In this document: positions 7,062-14,645 of the stretch, piece after piece
Numbering within the stretch: the stretch's first letter is position 1
Layout of the letters: each line of letters opens with the position of its first letter
NCBI GenBank assembly: GCA_038125725.1
Contig: JAYPEK010000027.1
Span: 1-54,045, forward strand
Origin: TMED8 sp038125725
GTDB taxonomy: Bacteria > Pseudomonadota > Alphaproteobacteria > Rhodospirillales > Casp-alpha2
Direction: 5' to 3'
DNA length: 54,045 nucleotides
The notes under the pieces: model-generated
The model's input: the letters and a program-made list of their open reading frames with translations, nothing else
The model's database searches: none
Told to the model about the DNA's origin: nothing
Made by a program: the position numbers and the translations under genes

Positions 7062-7588
7062 GTACGGGTTTCAGGGGCAGCTTTTAATTTTTCGCGCCGT
7101 TCTTTCTTTCTCTTTCCCTGTTCCCTTCTATCTTTCTTCCAGGCTTTGATGGCTTCCGCGGTCTTACCCTTCCACTCGTTCGTGGCGGGGCTACCATCAC
7201 AATGAGCATAGAAAGTAAGTTGGTAGGTTGACGGGCAATTGGCGTCCGCCCATCGGCCACCCCGCTCAACCCTTATCAGGCCGAGAAACTCAGCTTCGTC
7301 GATGGCTTTGGCTATCTCACCGCGCGGAATGCCATACTTGATTAGCTGATCGTAGGTTGCCATCAACTTGCCGTTCTCTTTTCCGGCATGGTTACGATGC
7401 TCAACCAGAAGAAAGCTGATTAGTCGGTGGACATTTATACCAGCCAACCTCCAAGCTGGGCTGAACAACATCTCTGAGGTTACCCAGACCCACGGCTCAT
7501 CTTTTGGCGGCCCAAAGGCCTTTCTCTCCTTGCCAGTCCATTTTCCAGAACTACGGCCAGTAGCGTCTGGCTTCCCATAAGAAGGCAT
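7013..7588 (-). CDS. Predicted winged-helix DNA-binding protein of the integrative element
   Basis: The ATG at 7588 is taken because it sits one base after the stop of the excisionase-like gene (TGAAATG). The 191-residue protein has VWVTSEMLFSPAWRLAGINV, RLISFLLVEHRNHAGKENG and MATYDQLIKYGIPRGEIAKA, then EAEFLGLIRVERGG. This helix-turn-helix and wing pattern is one I recall from a widespread unnamed alphaproteobacterial island family. The C-terminus is very basic (KKDRREQGKRKKERREKLKA). It may be a replication or copy-control protein of the element. Repeated DNA at and beyond its 3' end would be candidate binding sites. Confidence 0.6.
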   Translation of the reverse strand: MPSYGKPDATGRSSGKWTGKERKAFGPPKDEPWVWVTSEMLFSPAWRLAGINVHRLISFLLVEHRNHAGKENGKLMATYDQLIKYGIPRGEIAKAIDEAEFLGLIRVERGGRWADANCPSTYQLTFYAHCDGSPATNEWKGKTAEAIKAWKKDRREQGKRKKERREKLKAAPETRTTVVRLSELPKRKMER

Positions 7589-7589
7589 T

Positions 7590-7805
7590 TCAAGCCGCTT
7601 CCAGGCTATCGATAAGATGGTCAAGTCCACCGGGGCTTACTTCCGCTGTCTGCTCCATCCAAACAACAGGAACGCGCTTCAAACGACCGACAGGAATCAC
7701 CCGAATGTCACCGCGCTTTGCAGCTTCATAGGCACTCCACGGCTTCATGTTGAAGAGTATTTTCCCCGCGACCGGCACGGAGGTGGTGATGTGTTTTCGT
7801 GACAT
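7590..7805 (-). CDS. Excisionase/AlpA-like small DNA-binding protein
   Basis: The 71-residue protein has the MerR-like helix-turn-helix layout of excisionases: AGKILFNMKPWSAYEAAKRG, then DIRVIPVGRLKRVPVVWMEQ, i.e. a helix, YxAAxRGxI, a strand and a VPV strand. Such proteins steer a tyrosine recombinase toward excision or regulate its gene. It is the first gene of a minus-strand pair and divergent from the zinc-ribbon/integrase pair at 7892, so one intergenic stretch (7806-7891) would control both units. Excisionase versus AlpA-type activator cannot be decided. Confidence 0.7.
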   Translation of the reverse strand: MSRKHITTSVPVAGKILFNMKPWSAYEAAKRGDIRVIPVGRLKRVPVVWMEQTAEVSPGGLDHLIDSLEAA

Positions 7806-7860
7806 CGCTTGCGTTCCTTCGACTAATGTTGACTTACGAACACAAACAAGATATCAATTA

Positions 7861-7893
7861 ATGTAACGAAACATAGATTATAAATCGTTACAT
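7861..7893. promoter_or_regulatory. Perfect 9-base inverted repeat (operator candidate) overlapping a start codon
   Basis: ATGTAACGA (7861-7869) and TCGTTACAT (7885-7893) are exact inverted copies with a 15-base AT-rich spacer. The second arm includes the first two bases of the ATG at 7892. It lies between the divergent excisionase-like gene and the zinc-ribbon/integrase pair, the right place for a switch operator. The binding protein is unknown; the excisionase-like product is a candidate. Confidence 0.55.
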
Positions 7894-8494
7894 GTTTGTC
7901 ACATCAAAAAATCAAGTGCTGTTTGAATGGAAACGATGCCGCGACGGATATCGCATCGACCACGATGACGCTGGCGCTCCTTGGCTGCATCCCAACTCCG
8001 CAAACACTGAACCTATACAGCCATTGGAAAACCGCGCCTTGTTTAGACGCTTTGCAGACCTCACCTTGGACGACATTGATGAGGTCTTGGCTTTCGCCAA
8101 CGATGTCGGTCTTACCAAGGCTGCCCTAGAGCCAGACCCCGTTTCAGTATTCACCGCGGCAGCAGAAACGATGAAGGTTCTCACTGCCGCTTTGGAGCGT
8201 AACGATTACACAGTCCTGTGCGACCAGTTTAATCCCCTTCTCAGGCCAGCTTCTTTCTTCCTAGAGCCTCAACCACGGAACCAACGCCCCGTCCTCAGAT
8301 ACCGCCCCAAGAACCTCTTGGAGGCGCTTTGGACGCAGTTTGCGTTGGCAGTAACAAGAAACGAAATCCAACGACGCTGTGTTGAATGCGGAAACTGGTT
8401 TGCGCCCATCAATGCGAAAAAGATGACATGCAGCAACGCTTGTCGAACTGCGAAGTCTAGAGGCGGCCGAAAATCAAAAGGAGCGATCAAGTGA
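7892..8494 (+). CDS. Protein with a C-terminal C2C2 zinc ribbon, paired with the integrase
   Basis: The 200-residue protein ends in RRCVECGNWFAPINAKKMTC followed by SNACRTAKSRGG: a CxxC ... CxxxC ribbon with a basic tail, of the kind seen in CGNR-like proteins. The N-terminal 150 residues are unassigned, mixed alpha/beta. There is no ribosome-binding site before the ATG at 7892, which lies inside an inverted repeat, so a leaderless mRNA or a different start is possible. The stop overlaps the integrase start (GTGA), so the two are translationally coupled. It is probably a DNA-binding helper or regulator of the element. Confidence 0.65.
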   Translation: MFVTSKNQVLFEWKRCRDGYRIDHDDAGAPWLHPNSANTEPIQPLENRALFRRFADLTLDDIDEVLAFANDVGLTKAALEPDPVSVFTAAAETMKVLTAALERNDYTVLCDQFNPLLRPASFFLEPQPRNQRPVLRYRPKNLLEALWTQFALAVTRNEIQRRCVECGNWFAPINAKKMTCSNACRTAKSRGGRKSKGAIK

Positions 8495-9663
8495 GCGCGA
8501 AAGGGTCAATCAAGAGAGAAGCCAACGGCACCTATTCGTTCATTGTCGACTTGGGTCGGAAACCTGACGGCAGACGCAATCAAGTTAGACGGCGTGGCTT
8601 CAAGACGCGCAAGGAAGCAGATGCTGCACTGACCCAACTGAAGGCAGAATTTCAAAGCGGTGGTTTTGTCGAACCAACAAAGGTGACCCTGGCAGACTTT
8701 TGTTACCGATGGCTAGAAACAACAAAGCTGAACTTCTCTCCCAAGACATACGAACGCTACGTTCAGATGGTTCGCAATCACATCGTGCCAACGCTTGGCG
8801 GTATTCCACTGCAAAAGCTCAGCCCGCTAGACATCCAACTTGCGTATACAGCTTTGCTCAAAGAGGGAAGAGCCGACGGATGCGGCGGTCTGTCTCCAAA
8901 AACGATCCGCAATATCAATGGTGTCCTCAGCACCGCGCTCAAGTCAGCCTACGATTGGCGGCTAATCCCACAGGTTCCAACTACAGGCGTGAAACTGCCG
9001 AAAGTGGAGCGCAAGGAAATGGCTATTCTTACGAAAGTTCAGTGTGGCGAGTTATTAGGGACTCTTGAGGGCAGAGTCCTGCATCCAATTGTCTTCCTTG
9101 CATTAACCACTGGTATGCGACGGGGAGAGCTACTTGCGCTAAAATGGTCTAATGTCGACTGGGAGGGCAGCAGCGTTCATGTGATACAATCGGTTGAGCA
9201 GACTAAGGCAGGCAAGCGCCTCAAAGACGTTAAGACCAAACACGGCCGTAGAAGGATCAGCCTCCCTCCCCTGACGATCCAGATGCTTCGGGATCATCAT
9301 CTGAAGCAGGCTGAGCAATTATTCAAACTGGGCATTCGCCAGGAAAACGATGGGTTCGTGTTTGCGAACTATGATGGCAAGGTTCGTGACCCGTTGAATG
9401 TTTCAACCATGTTCCGCGAACACATGCAAAAATGTGATTTGCCCAGAGTAAGATTCCACGATTTACGGCATACTCACATTAGCCAGTTACTCGCCGACGG
9501 ACATCCCCCACTTAATGTCAGCCGTCGCGCCGGTCACGCAAATATATCGATCACGTTGGACACCTATGGTCACCTGATTCCAGACCAAGAAGCGAGCATG
9601 ATTGACGAGTTTGGAAATGGATTCTCAGCCGCAATTGAACAAGCCACGAACAAGCGCGACTAG
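8491..9663 (+). CDS. Site-specific tyrosine integrase of the tRNA-Glu island
   Basis: The 390-residue protein has a full phage-integrase layout. An arm-binding-type N-terminal domain (about 1-60: GSIKREANGTYSFIVDLGRK) is followed by a SAM-like core-binding domain (about 65-160) and a catalytic domain with Arg210 (TTGMRRGE), Lys248 (VKTKHGRRR), His323 and Arg326 (HDLRHTH), His349 (RAGHANI) and Tyr359 (LDTYGHL). All the active-site residues are in place. The GTG start overlaps the previous stop. The gene ends 60 bases from the 3' end of a tRNA-Glu gene, the normal position for an integrase that inserts into a tRNA 3' end. Confidence 0.93.
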   Translation: MSAKGSIKREANGTYSFIVDLGRKPDGRRNQVRRRGFKTRKEADAALTQLKAEFQSGGFVEPTKVTLADFCYRWLETTKLNFSPKTYERYVQMVRNHIVPTLGGIPLQKLSPLDIQLAYTALLKEGRADGCGGLSPKTIRNINGVLSTALKSAYDWRLIPQVPTTGVKLPKVERKEMAILTKVQCGELLGTLEGRVLHPIVFLALTTGMRRGELLALKWSNVDWEGSSVHVIQSVEQTKAGKRLKDVKTKHGRRRISLPPLTIQMLRDHHLKQAEQLFKLGIRQENDGFVFANYDGKVRDPLNVSTMFREHMQKCDLPRVRFHDLRHTHISQLLADGHPPLNVSRRAGHANISITLDTYGHLIPDQEASMIDEFGNGFSAAIEQATNKRD

Positions 9664-9667
9664 CCCT

Positions 9668-9686
9668 TGTGACCAGTCTGTGACCA
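9668..9686 (+). repeat. TGTGACCA direct repeat at one helical turn
   Basis: TGTGACCA occurs at 9668-9675 and again at 9679-9686, exactly 11 bases apart, between the integrase stop and the tRNA-Glu gene. Short repeats phased by one turn next to an integrase gene are typical arm-type sites for integrase or its partner. The second copy also begins a long imperfect hairpin: CCAACTTT (9684-9691) faces AAAGTTGG (9718-9725). Confidence 0.45.
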
Positions 9687-9745
9687 ACTTTCCATATACG
9701 GCCTTGTAAGCCGCAGAAAAGTTGGTGACCCCTACGGGACTCGAA
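9684..9745. other. Probable right attachment site (attR) at the tRNA-Glu 3' end
   Basis: The island-side sequence ends and the tRNA-Glu gene begins at 9723. The crossover would lie in the 3' part of the tRNA (about 9723-9745). I searched by eye for a second copy of TGGTGACCCCTACGGGACTC in 1-9000 and found none, so the left attachment site lies outside the window or was lost. The exact core is therefore unknown. Confidence 0.5.
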
Positions 9746-9798
9746 CCCGTGTTTCCGCCGTGAAAGGGCGGCGTCCTAGACCGCTAGACGAAGGGGCC
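9723..9798 (-). tRNA. tRNA-Glu (anticodon UUC)
   Basis: The minus strand reads GGCCCCTTCGTCTAGCGGTC at the 5' end, an anticodon stem-loop with CTTTCAC (anticodon TTC), a T-arm GGGTTCGAATCCC, and an acceptor strand ending GGGGTC-A-CCA. All seven acceptor pairs form, one being G-T, and the CCA is encoded. Length is 76. The 3' end points toward the integrase gene, and the gene is the insertion target of the island. Confidence 0.96.
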
Positions 9799-9819
9799 GC
9801 GCGGCTGGTTGCGGACGGT

Positions 9820-9848
9820 GTGATAGCCGGGCGCGTGCCGGTAATCAA
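9820..9848 (-). promoter_or_regulatory. Promoter of tRNA-Glu
   Basis: On the minus strand TTGATT (9848-9843) and TATCAC (9825-9820) are 17 bases apart, close to the sigma-70 consensus, and the -10 box ends 21 bases before the tRNA 5' end. The match is by eye; no other promoter candidate is as good here. Confidence 0.55.
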
Positions 9849-9966
9849 GGTCTAAAAATCGGAAAATGCGCGCGCGCCCCGGGCTGTGGATCGATTCCCG
9901 CTTTTCGCTCCCCCTGCATGCTCCTAAAATTCATCCAACAGACGGCCAAAATCAGGAGATTCGAAG

Positions 9967-11175
9967 ATGTTGCAAGGCAAGGTCCTGATCGCCCAGGGCG
10001 GCGGTCCGACGGCGGTGATCAATCAGTCCCTGGTGGGCGCGGTGCAGGAAGCCAAGCGCTGGGGCGCCGAGGGAATCTACGGCTCGCTGCATGGCGTCAG
10101 CGGCATCATCAACGAAACCATGGTCGATCTCGGCCAGGAATCGGACGCCAACCTGGAATTGGTGGCCGGGACGCCCTGCTCGGCGCTGGGCTCCACCCGC
10201 GACAAGCCCGACCTCGCCTACTGCCAGGAGATCTTCAAGGTCCTCAAGGCGCACGGCATCGGCACCTTCTTCTATATCGGCGGCAACGATTCGTCCGACA
10301 CGCTGCGCATCCTGGCGGAGGAAGCGAAGAAAGCCGATTACGGGCTGCGCTGCGTGCACATCCCGAAAACCATCGACAACGACCTGATGATCAACGACCA
10401 CACGCCGGGCTATCCGTCGGCGGCGCGTTTCGTGGCGTCGGCCTTCGCCGGCGTCAACCAGGACAACCGTGCATTGCCGGGCGTCTACGTCGGCGTCGTC
10501 ATGGGCCGGCACGCGGGCTTCCTGACGGCCGCGTCCGCGCTGGCGCGCCGCTACCTGGACGACGGCCCGCACCTGGTCTACCTGCCGGAGCGTCCCTTCG
10601 ACATGGACGCCTTCGCCCGTGACGTGCAAACCCAGAACGACAAGCACGGTCGCTGCATCGTCGCGGTGTCGGAAGGCATCCACGATTCCGAAGGCACCCC
10701 CATCGTCACCAAGCTGGCCAAGGAGGTCGAGCACGACGCCCACGGCAACGTGCAGCTTTCCGGCACCGGCGCGCTGGCCGACCTGCTGACCGACGCGATC
10801 AAGGCGCGCACGCCGATCAAGCGCGTGCGCGGCGATACCTTCGGCTATCTGCAGCGTTCGTTCCTGGGCTGCGTCTCGGCCGTCGATCAGCACGAGGCCC
10901 GCGAGGTCGGCATCAAGGCGGTGCAGTATGCCGCCACCGCCGGGCGCGACGGCACCGTCACCATTCACCGGGTCGGCGACTATGCGGTCGAATACCGCCT
11001 GAGCGCGCTTGAGGACGTGGCCGGCAAGACCAAGGTGATGGATGCCTCGATGATCAACGAGGCCGGCAACGACGTGACGGCGGCGTTCATGGATTACGCC
11101 CGTCCGCTGGTCGGCCGGGACATGCCCATCGCGCACCGCCTGCACGCGCCGGAAGTTGCAAAAGCGCTAGGATAA
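9967..11175 (+). CDS. pfp: Pyrophosphate-dependent 6-phosphofructokinase
   Basis: The 402-residue enzyme interconverts fructose 6-phosphate and fructose 1,6-bisphosphate in central carbon metabolism. AQGGGPTAVIN is the N-terminal phosphate-donor loop. YIGGNDSSDT carries an Asp at the position that is Gly in ATP enzymes, and PKTIDND has the Lys typical of PPi-dependent enzymes (ATP forms have PGTIDND). Asn in place of the usual Asp in GGDD marks a sub-clade. Later MGRHAGF contacts the sugar phosphate. AGGAGA lies 8 bases before the ATG. Because the PPi reaction is reversible, it may serve both glycolysis and gluconeogenesis; the class II bisphosphatase GlpX is encoded 2.3 kb away. It converges on the dCMP deaminase gene with a 9-base overlap. 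Confidence 0.92.
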   Translation: MLQGKVLIAQGGGPTAVINQSLVGAVQEAKRWGAEGIYGSLHGVSGIINETMVDLGQESDANLELVAGTPCSALGSTRDKPDLAYCQEIFKVLKAHGIGTFFYIGGNDSSDTLRILAEEAKKADYGLRCVHIPKTIDNDLMINDHTPGYPSAARFVASAFAGVNQDNRALPGVYVGVVMGRHAGFLTAASALARRYLDDGPHLVYLPERPFDMDAFARDVQTQNDKHGRCIVAVSEGIHDSEGTPIVTKLAKEVEHDAHGNVQLSGTGALADLLTDAIKARTPIKRVRGDTFGYLQRSFLGCVSAVDQHEAREVGIKAVQYAATAGRDGTVTIHRVGDYAVEYRLSALEDVAGKTKVMDASMINEAGNDVTAAFMDYARPLVGRDMPIAHRLHAPEVAKALG

Positions 11176-11610
11176 ATCGACGTAATCCACCTGGACGCCG
11201 GCTTCCAGGAACATCTGTTCGGAGATTTCGCTCTGCGTCTTCCAGGGCTCCTTGCTCTTGTCGGGCATGGGGCTGACGACGCGTTTGATGCCGGCCTGGA
11301 TGATGATCACGCCGCAGCGCGCACAGGGCGGCAGCGGCGTGACGTAGAGCGTGCAACCCTCCGCCGCCGGGCCGGCGAACAGGAGCGCGTTCTGTTCGGC
11401 GTGGACGATCATTTCGTATTTGATCTCGCGCTTCTCCAGCCGCTGCTCCAGGTCCTCGACACCCGAAGGGAAACCGTTGAACCCCATGGAGACGACGCGC
11501 TTGGTCTTCGGGTTGGCGATCACCGCGCCGACCTGGGTCGAGGGGTCCTTCGACCAACTGGCGACAAAGTTGGCCAGATCCATGAAGCGCTGGTCCCATT
11601 TATCGAGCAT
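11167..11610 (-). CDS. Deoxycytidylate (dCMP) deaminase-family protein
   Basis: The 147-residue protein has the zinc site of cytidine/deoxycytidylate deaminases: His70-Ala-Glu72 (VHAEQNALL) and Cys96-x-x-Cys99 (PLPPCARCG). The N-terminal KDPSTQVGAVI and GFNGFPSG match dCMP deaminases, which turn dCMP into dUMP for dTTP synthesis. Length is normal. It ends inside the end of pfp on the other strand. The recJ gene lies 31 bases upstream on the same strand, so it may share a transcript with glpX-recJ. A ComEB-type name is possible but adds nothing. Confidence 0.88.
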   Translation of the reverse strand: MLDKWDQRFMDLANFVASWSKDPSTQVGAVIANPKTKRVVSMGFNGFPSGVEDLEQRLEKREIKYEMIVHAEQNALLFAGPAAEGCTLYVTPLPPCARCGVIIIQAGIKRVVSPMPDKSKEPWKTQSEISEQMFLEAGVQVDYVDLS

Positions 11611-11641
11611 CTCGGTCCCCTTCCCTCTGTCGATTGCGGCG

Positions 11642-13453
11642 TTACCAGAGCGGCGCCGCGTCGTCGATCATCAACTGCGCCGATGAGCGCCCCTGCCAGG
11701 TGTTGACCCGAAGCCGGCCGGCCACGTGCATGGGCCTTCCTTGAGCTTCCAGCAACGCCTGTCCCAGGGGGCGGTCGGTGCAGCGGAAACAGATGCCCGC
11801 CAGCTTGCCGCCCTCCGGGTTTTCCAGTGTACACCGAACGTGGGTGTCGCCAACACGGTCGGCGTAGACGACGTTGGCGTTTGCGACGACGAAGCGGGGT
11901 TCCGCGTTGCCCGACCCGAACGGCCCCAACTGCTGCAGCGTCTCGGCGGTGCGGAGATCGGCGCCGCGCGTGGTCATCGCGCCGTCCAGCAAAAGCGTCG
12001 GGCGGATGCCGGCGCTCTCAATGCGCGCACCGATGCGGTCGTTCAGGAAGGCGCGGAAGTCGTCGATGCGGTCTCGCGCCACCGTGAAGCCCGCCGCCAT
12101 CTTGTGGCCGCCGCCCTTCTCGATGATGCCGGCCTGGTGCGCCGCGATCACCGTGGCGCCGAGATCGACGCCGCCGATGGAGCGTCCCGAGCCCGTGGCG
12201 AAGCGGCCCTCGTCGTCGATGGCGAGCACGCAGGCCGGGCGGTTGAAGCGGTCCTTCAGCCGGCTGGCGACGATGCCGACGACGCCTGGGTGCCAGCCCT
12301 GGCCGGAAACGAAGGCAACGGCGCCGGCGGCATGCTCGTCCGCCGCCATCTGGTCCAGCGCCTGGTCGAGAACGGCGGCCTCGATATCGCGGCGCTCGCG
12401 GTTCAAGGCATCGAGCCTGAGCGCGATGTCCTTGGCTTCCGCGGTGTCCTCGGTGGAAAGCAATCGCGTGCCAAGGTCGGGCGCGCCGACCCGCCCGCCG
12501 GCGTTGACGCGGGGGCCCAGGATGAAGCCCAGGTGATAGGCGCCGGGGGCCTCGTCCAGGCCACCGACATCGGAGAGAGCCACCAGGCCCGGGTTGGCGC
12601 GGCCGGCCATCACCTTGAGGCCCTGGGTCACCAGCGCGCGGTTAAGGCCCTGTAGCGGCACCACGTCGCAAACCGTTCCCAGCGCCACGAGGTCGAGCCA
12701 GCGCATCAGATTGGGTTCCGGGCGCTCGCGATACCAGCCCTGGTCGCGCAGCACCCGGTTGACCGCGACCGCCAGCAGGAACGCCACGCCGACGGCGGCG
12801 AGCGCGCCTTCGCCGCTGTCGTCGTCCAGGCGGTTCGGGTTCACCACCGCGAAGGCCGCCGGCAGTTTCGGCTCGGCCGTATGGTGATCGACGACGATCA
12901 CATCGAGCCCGGCATCGCGCGCCGCCGCCAACGGCTCATAAGCGGCGGTGCCGCAATCGACCGTCAGTACCAGCGAGGCGCCTTTTTCGGCGAGGCCCAG
13001 GAGTGCCGGCGCGTTGGGGCCGTATCCTTCCTTTAGCCGATCCGGGATATAGGCCTGCCACTGGCCGCCGGCGGCGGCGATGAAGCGGCCCAGGAGCGCC
13101 GACGAGGTGGCGCCGTCGACGTCGTAATCGCCGAAGATGCCGATGCGTTCACCGCCCATGATCGCCGCGGCCACGCGCTCGGCGGCGCGGTCCATGTCGG
13201 CGAGCGCGCTCGGGTTCGGCATCAGGTCGCGCAGTGTCGGTTCCAGGAACGAACGCGCGCCGTCGAGATCGATGCCGCGCCCGGCCATCACCCTTGCCAC
13301 AAGGTCGGGAAGTCCCAGGCGCTGCGCCATGGCGAGTTGCGTGCGGTCGTTGACCTCGCGCATCAGCCAGCGCTTGCCTTCCAGCGATTGCTCGACGCCG
13401 AGGAACGCCGGTTCCGCGTCCGGGGTATCGAGCCGGGCGGCCGGGTCAGCCAT
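11642..13453 (-). CDS. recJ: Single-stranded-DNA-specific exonuclease RecJ
   Basis: The 603-residue protein carries the DHH-family motifs: DYDVDGATSSALLGRF (about 109-124), DCGTAAYEPL, VDHHTAEPKLPAAFAVVNP and, in the DHHA1 part, GGGHKMAAGFTV. It degrades single strands 5' to 3' in recombination and mismatch repair, using Mn or Mg ions bound by these Asp and His residues. Length fits RecJ. Its start overlaps the end of glpX by 8 bases, so the two are translationally coupled; this glpX-recJ order is common in alphaproteobacteria. Confidence 0.95.
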   Translation of the reverse strand: MADPAARLDTPDAEPAFLGVEQSLEGKRWLMREVNDRTQLAMAQRLGLPDLVARVMAGRGIDLDGARSFLEPTLRDLMPNPSALADMDRAAERVAAAIMGGERIGIFGDYDVDGATSSALLGRFIAAAGGQWQAYIPDRLKEGYGPNAPALLGLAEKGASLVLTVDCGTAAYEPLAAARDAGLDVIVVDHHTAEPKLPAAFAVVNPNRLDDDSGEGALAAVGVAFLLAVAVNRVLRDQGWYRERPEPNLMRWLDLVALGTVCDVVPLQGLNRALVTQGLKVMAGRANPGLVALSDVGGLDEAPGAYHLGFILGPRVNAGGRVGAPDLGTRLLSTEDTAEAKDIALRLDALNRERRDIEAAVLDQALDQMAADEHAAGAVAFVSGQGWHPGVVGIVASRLKDRFNRPACVLAIDDEGRFATGSGRSIGGVDLGATVIAAHQAGIIEKGGGHKMAAGFTVARDRIDDFRAFLNDRIGARIESAGIRPTLLLDGAMTTRGADLRTAETLQQLGPFGSGNAEPRFVVANANVVYADRVGDTHVRCTLENPEGGKLAGICFRCTDRPLGQALLEAQGRPMHVAGRLRVNTWQGRSSAQLMIDDAAPLW

Positions 13454-14417
13454 CGCCCCTTGTGAAGTCGTGGTGGCCTTCGATGAAACGGAAAGTGCCG
13501 GTGCGGGACCGCATGACCATGGAACTGGTGATGGCCCCGCCCGGCGTCAGTTGCACGCCCTTGAGCATCGGCCCCTCGGAAACGCCGGTGGCAGCGAAGG
13601 TGACGTTGCCGCGGGCCATTTCCTCGGCGCCGTACTTGCGGTCGGGATCGGGGATGCCGGCGGCCTTGGCCTTTTCGGCGTCCTCGGGGCTGCGGATCAC
13701 CAGCCGTGCCTGCATGGCTGCACCGAAGCAGCGTAGCGCGGCGGCGGCCAGGACGCCCTGCTGGGCGCCACCGATCCCCATATAGACGTCGACCGGATTG
13801 GTCGGCAGCCCCGCGGCGATGACGCCCGAGACGTCGCCGTCCAGGATCAGCCGCACTCGGGCGCCGGCGGCGCGGACCTGCTCGAGCAATTGGTTATGAC
13901 GCGGACGGTCCAGCATCACCACCATCAGATCGGCGATATCGACGCCCTTGGCTTCGGCCACGGCCTTCAGGTTGTCGGCGGGATCGTTGTCGAGGTCGAT
14001 GGCGCCTTCCGGCACGCAGGTGCCGACGGCGATCTTTTCCATGTAGATGTCGGGCACGGTCAGGAAGCCGCCGTCCTCGGCGGTGGCCAGCACCGACATG
14101 GCGTTGTATCCGCCGCGCGCGACGATGCTCTTGCCTTCCAGCGGCACCGCCGCGACGTCGGCCTTGATGCCGGCACCGGTACCAACCTTCTCGCCGATAT
14201 AGAGTTGGCCGGCATCGCCGTCGGCACCCTCGCCGATGCGCACGGTGCCGTCGATGTCGAACGTATTGATGGCCTGGTACATGGCGGCGGTGGCGGCCTG
14301 GTCGGAGGCACGCTCATCGCCGCCGCCCATCAGCTTGGCGGCCGCGATGGCTGCCGATTCCGTGGCGCGCACGGCTTCCAGCGACAGGTTCCGGTCCGGT
14401 GTCAGGTTCGCGTTCAT
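13446..14417 (-). CDS. glpX: Class II fructose-1,6-bisphosphatase
   Basis: The 323-residue protein matches GlpX: ATESAAIAAAKLMGGGDERA near the N-terminus, then DGTVRIGEG, AVPLEGKSIVARGGYNAMSV and LILDGDVSGVIAAGLP. It hydrolyses fructose 1,6-bisphosphate in gluconeogenesis or the Calvin cycle with a divalent metal. It is the first gene of the glpX-recJ unit. About 230 bases with no clear gene separate it from the GST gene. With a PPi-type phosphofructokinase nearby, this step has both a reversible and an irreversible enzyme. Confidence 0.95.
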   Translation of the reverse strand: MNANLTPDRNLSLEAVRATESAAIAAAKLMGGGDERASDQAATAAMYQAINTFDIDGTVRIGEGADGDAGQLYIGEKVGTGAGIKADVAAVPLEGKSIVARGGYNAMSVLATAEDGGFLTVPDIYMEKIAVGTCVPEGAIDLDNDPADNLKAVAEAKGVDIADLMVVMLDRPRHNQLLEQVRAAGARVRLILDGDVSGVIAAGLPTNPVDVYMGIGGAQQGVLAAAALRCFGAAMQARLVIRSPEDAEKAKAAGIPDPDRKYGAEEMARGNVTFAATGVSEGPMLKGVQLTPGGAITSSMVMRSRTGTFRFIEGHHDFTRGDG

Positions 14418-14645
14418 GCCGACATGTTGTACCGGCCCGCGCGGGGCATCAAGTTTTGTCCGTGCTGCGATGCAATCTCCACGAACCGGCGATCACATTG
14501 AACTTCATGGTCTTTTGTTATCCCATTGAAATTCAAGCATTCGTGGCTGCAGACCTTGATGGCAGGGAAGGCTTTTCGTGTGGCGGCTGCCCGGCCAACA
14601 ATGCGTTCCAGGCTGGATTGGCGAATCGCGACAGTCCCCGGGTGT

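Noticed and set aside
1..9722. CRISPR array or phage structural module in the island
   Set aside because: No set of regularly spaced repeats was found; the only repeats are a pair of 24-mers and short operator-like inversions. No capsid, terminase or tail motif is convincing.
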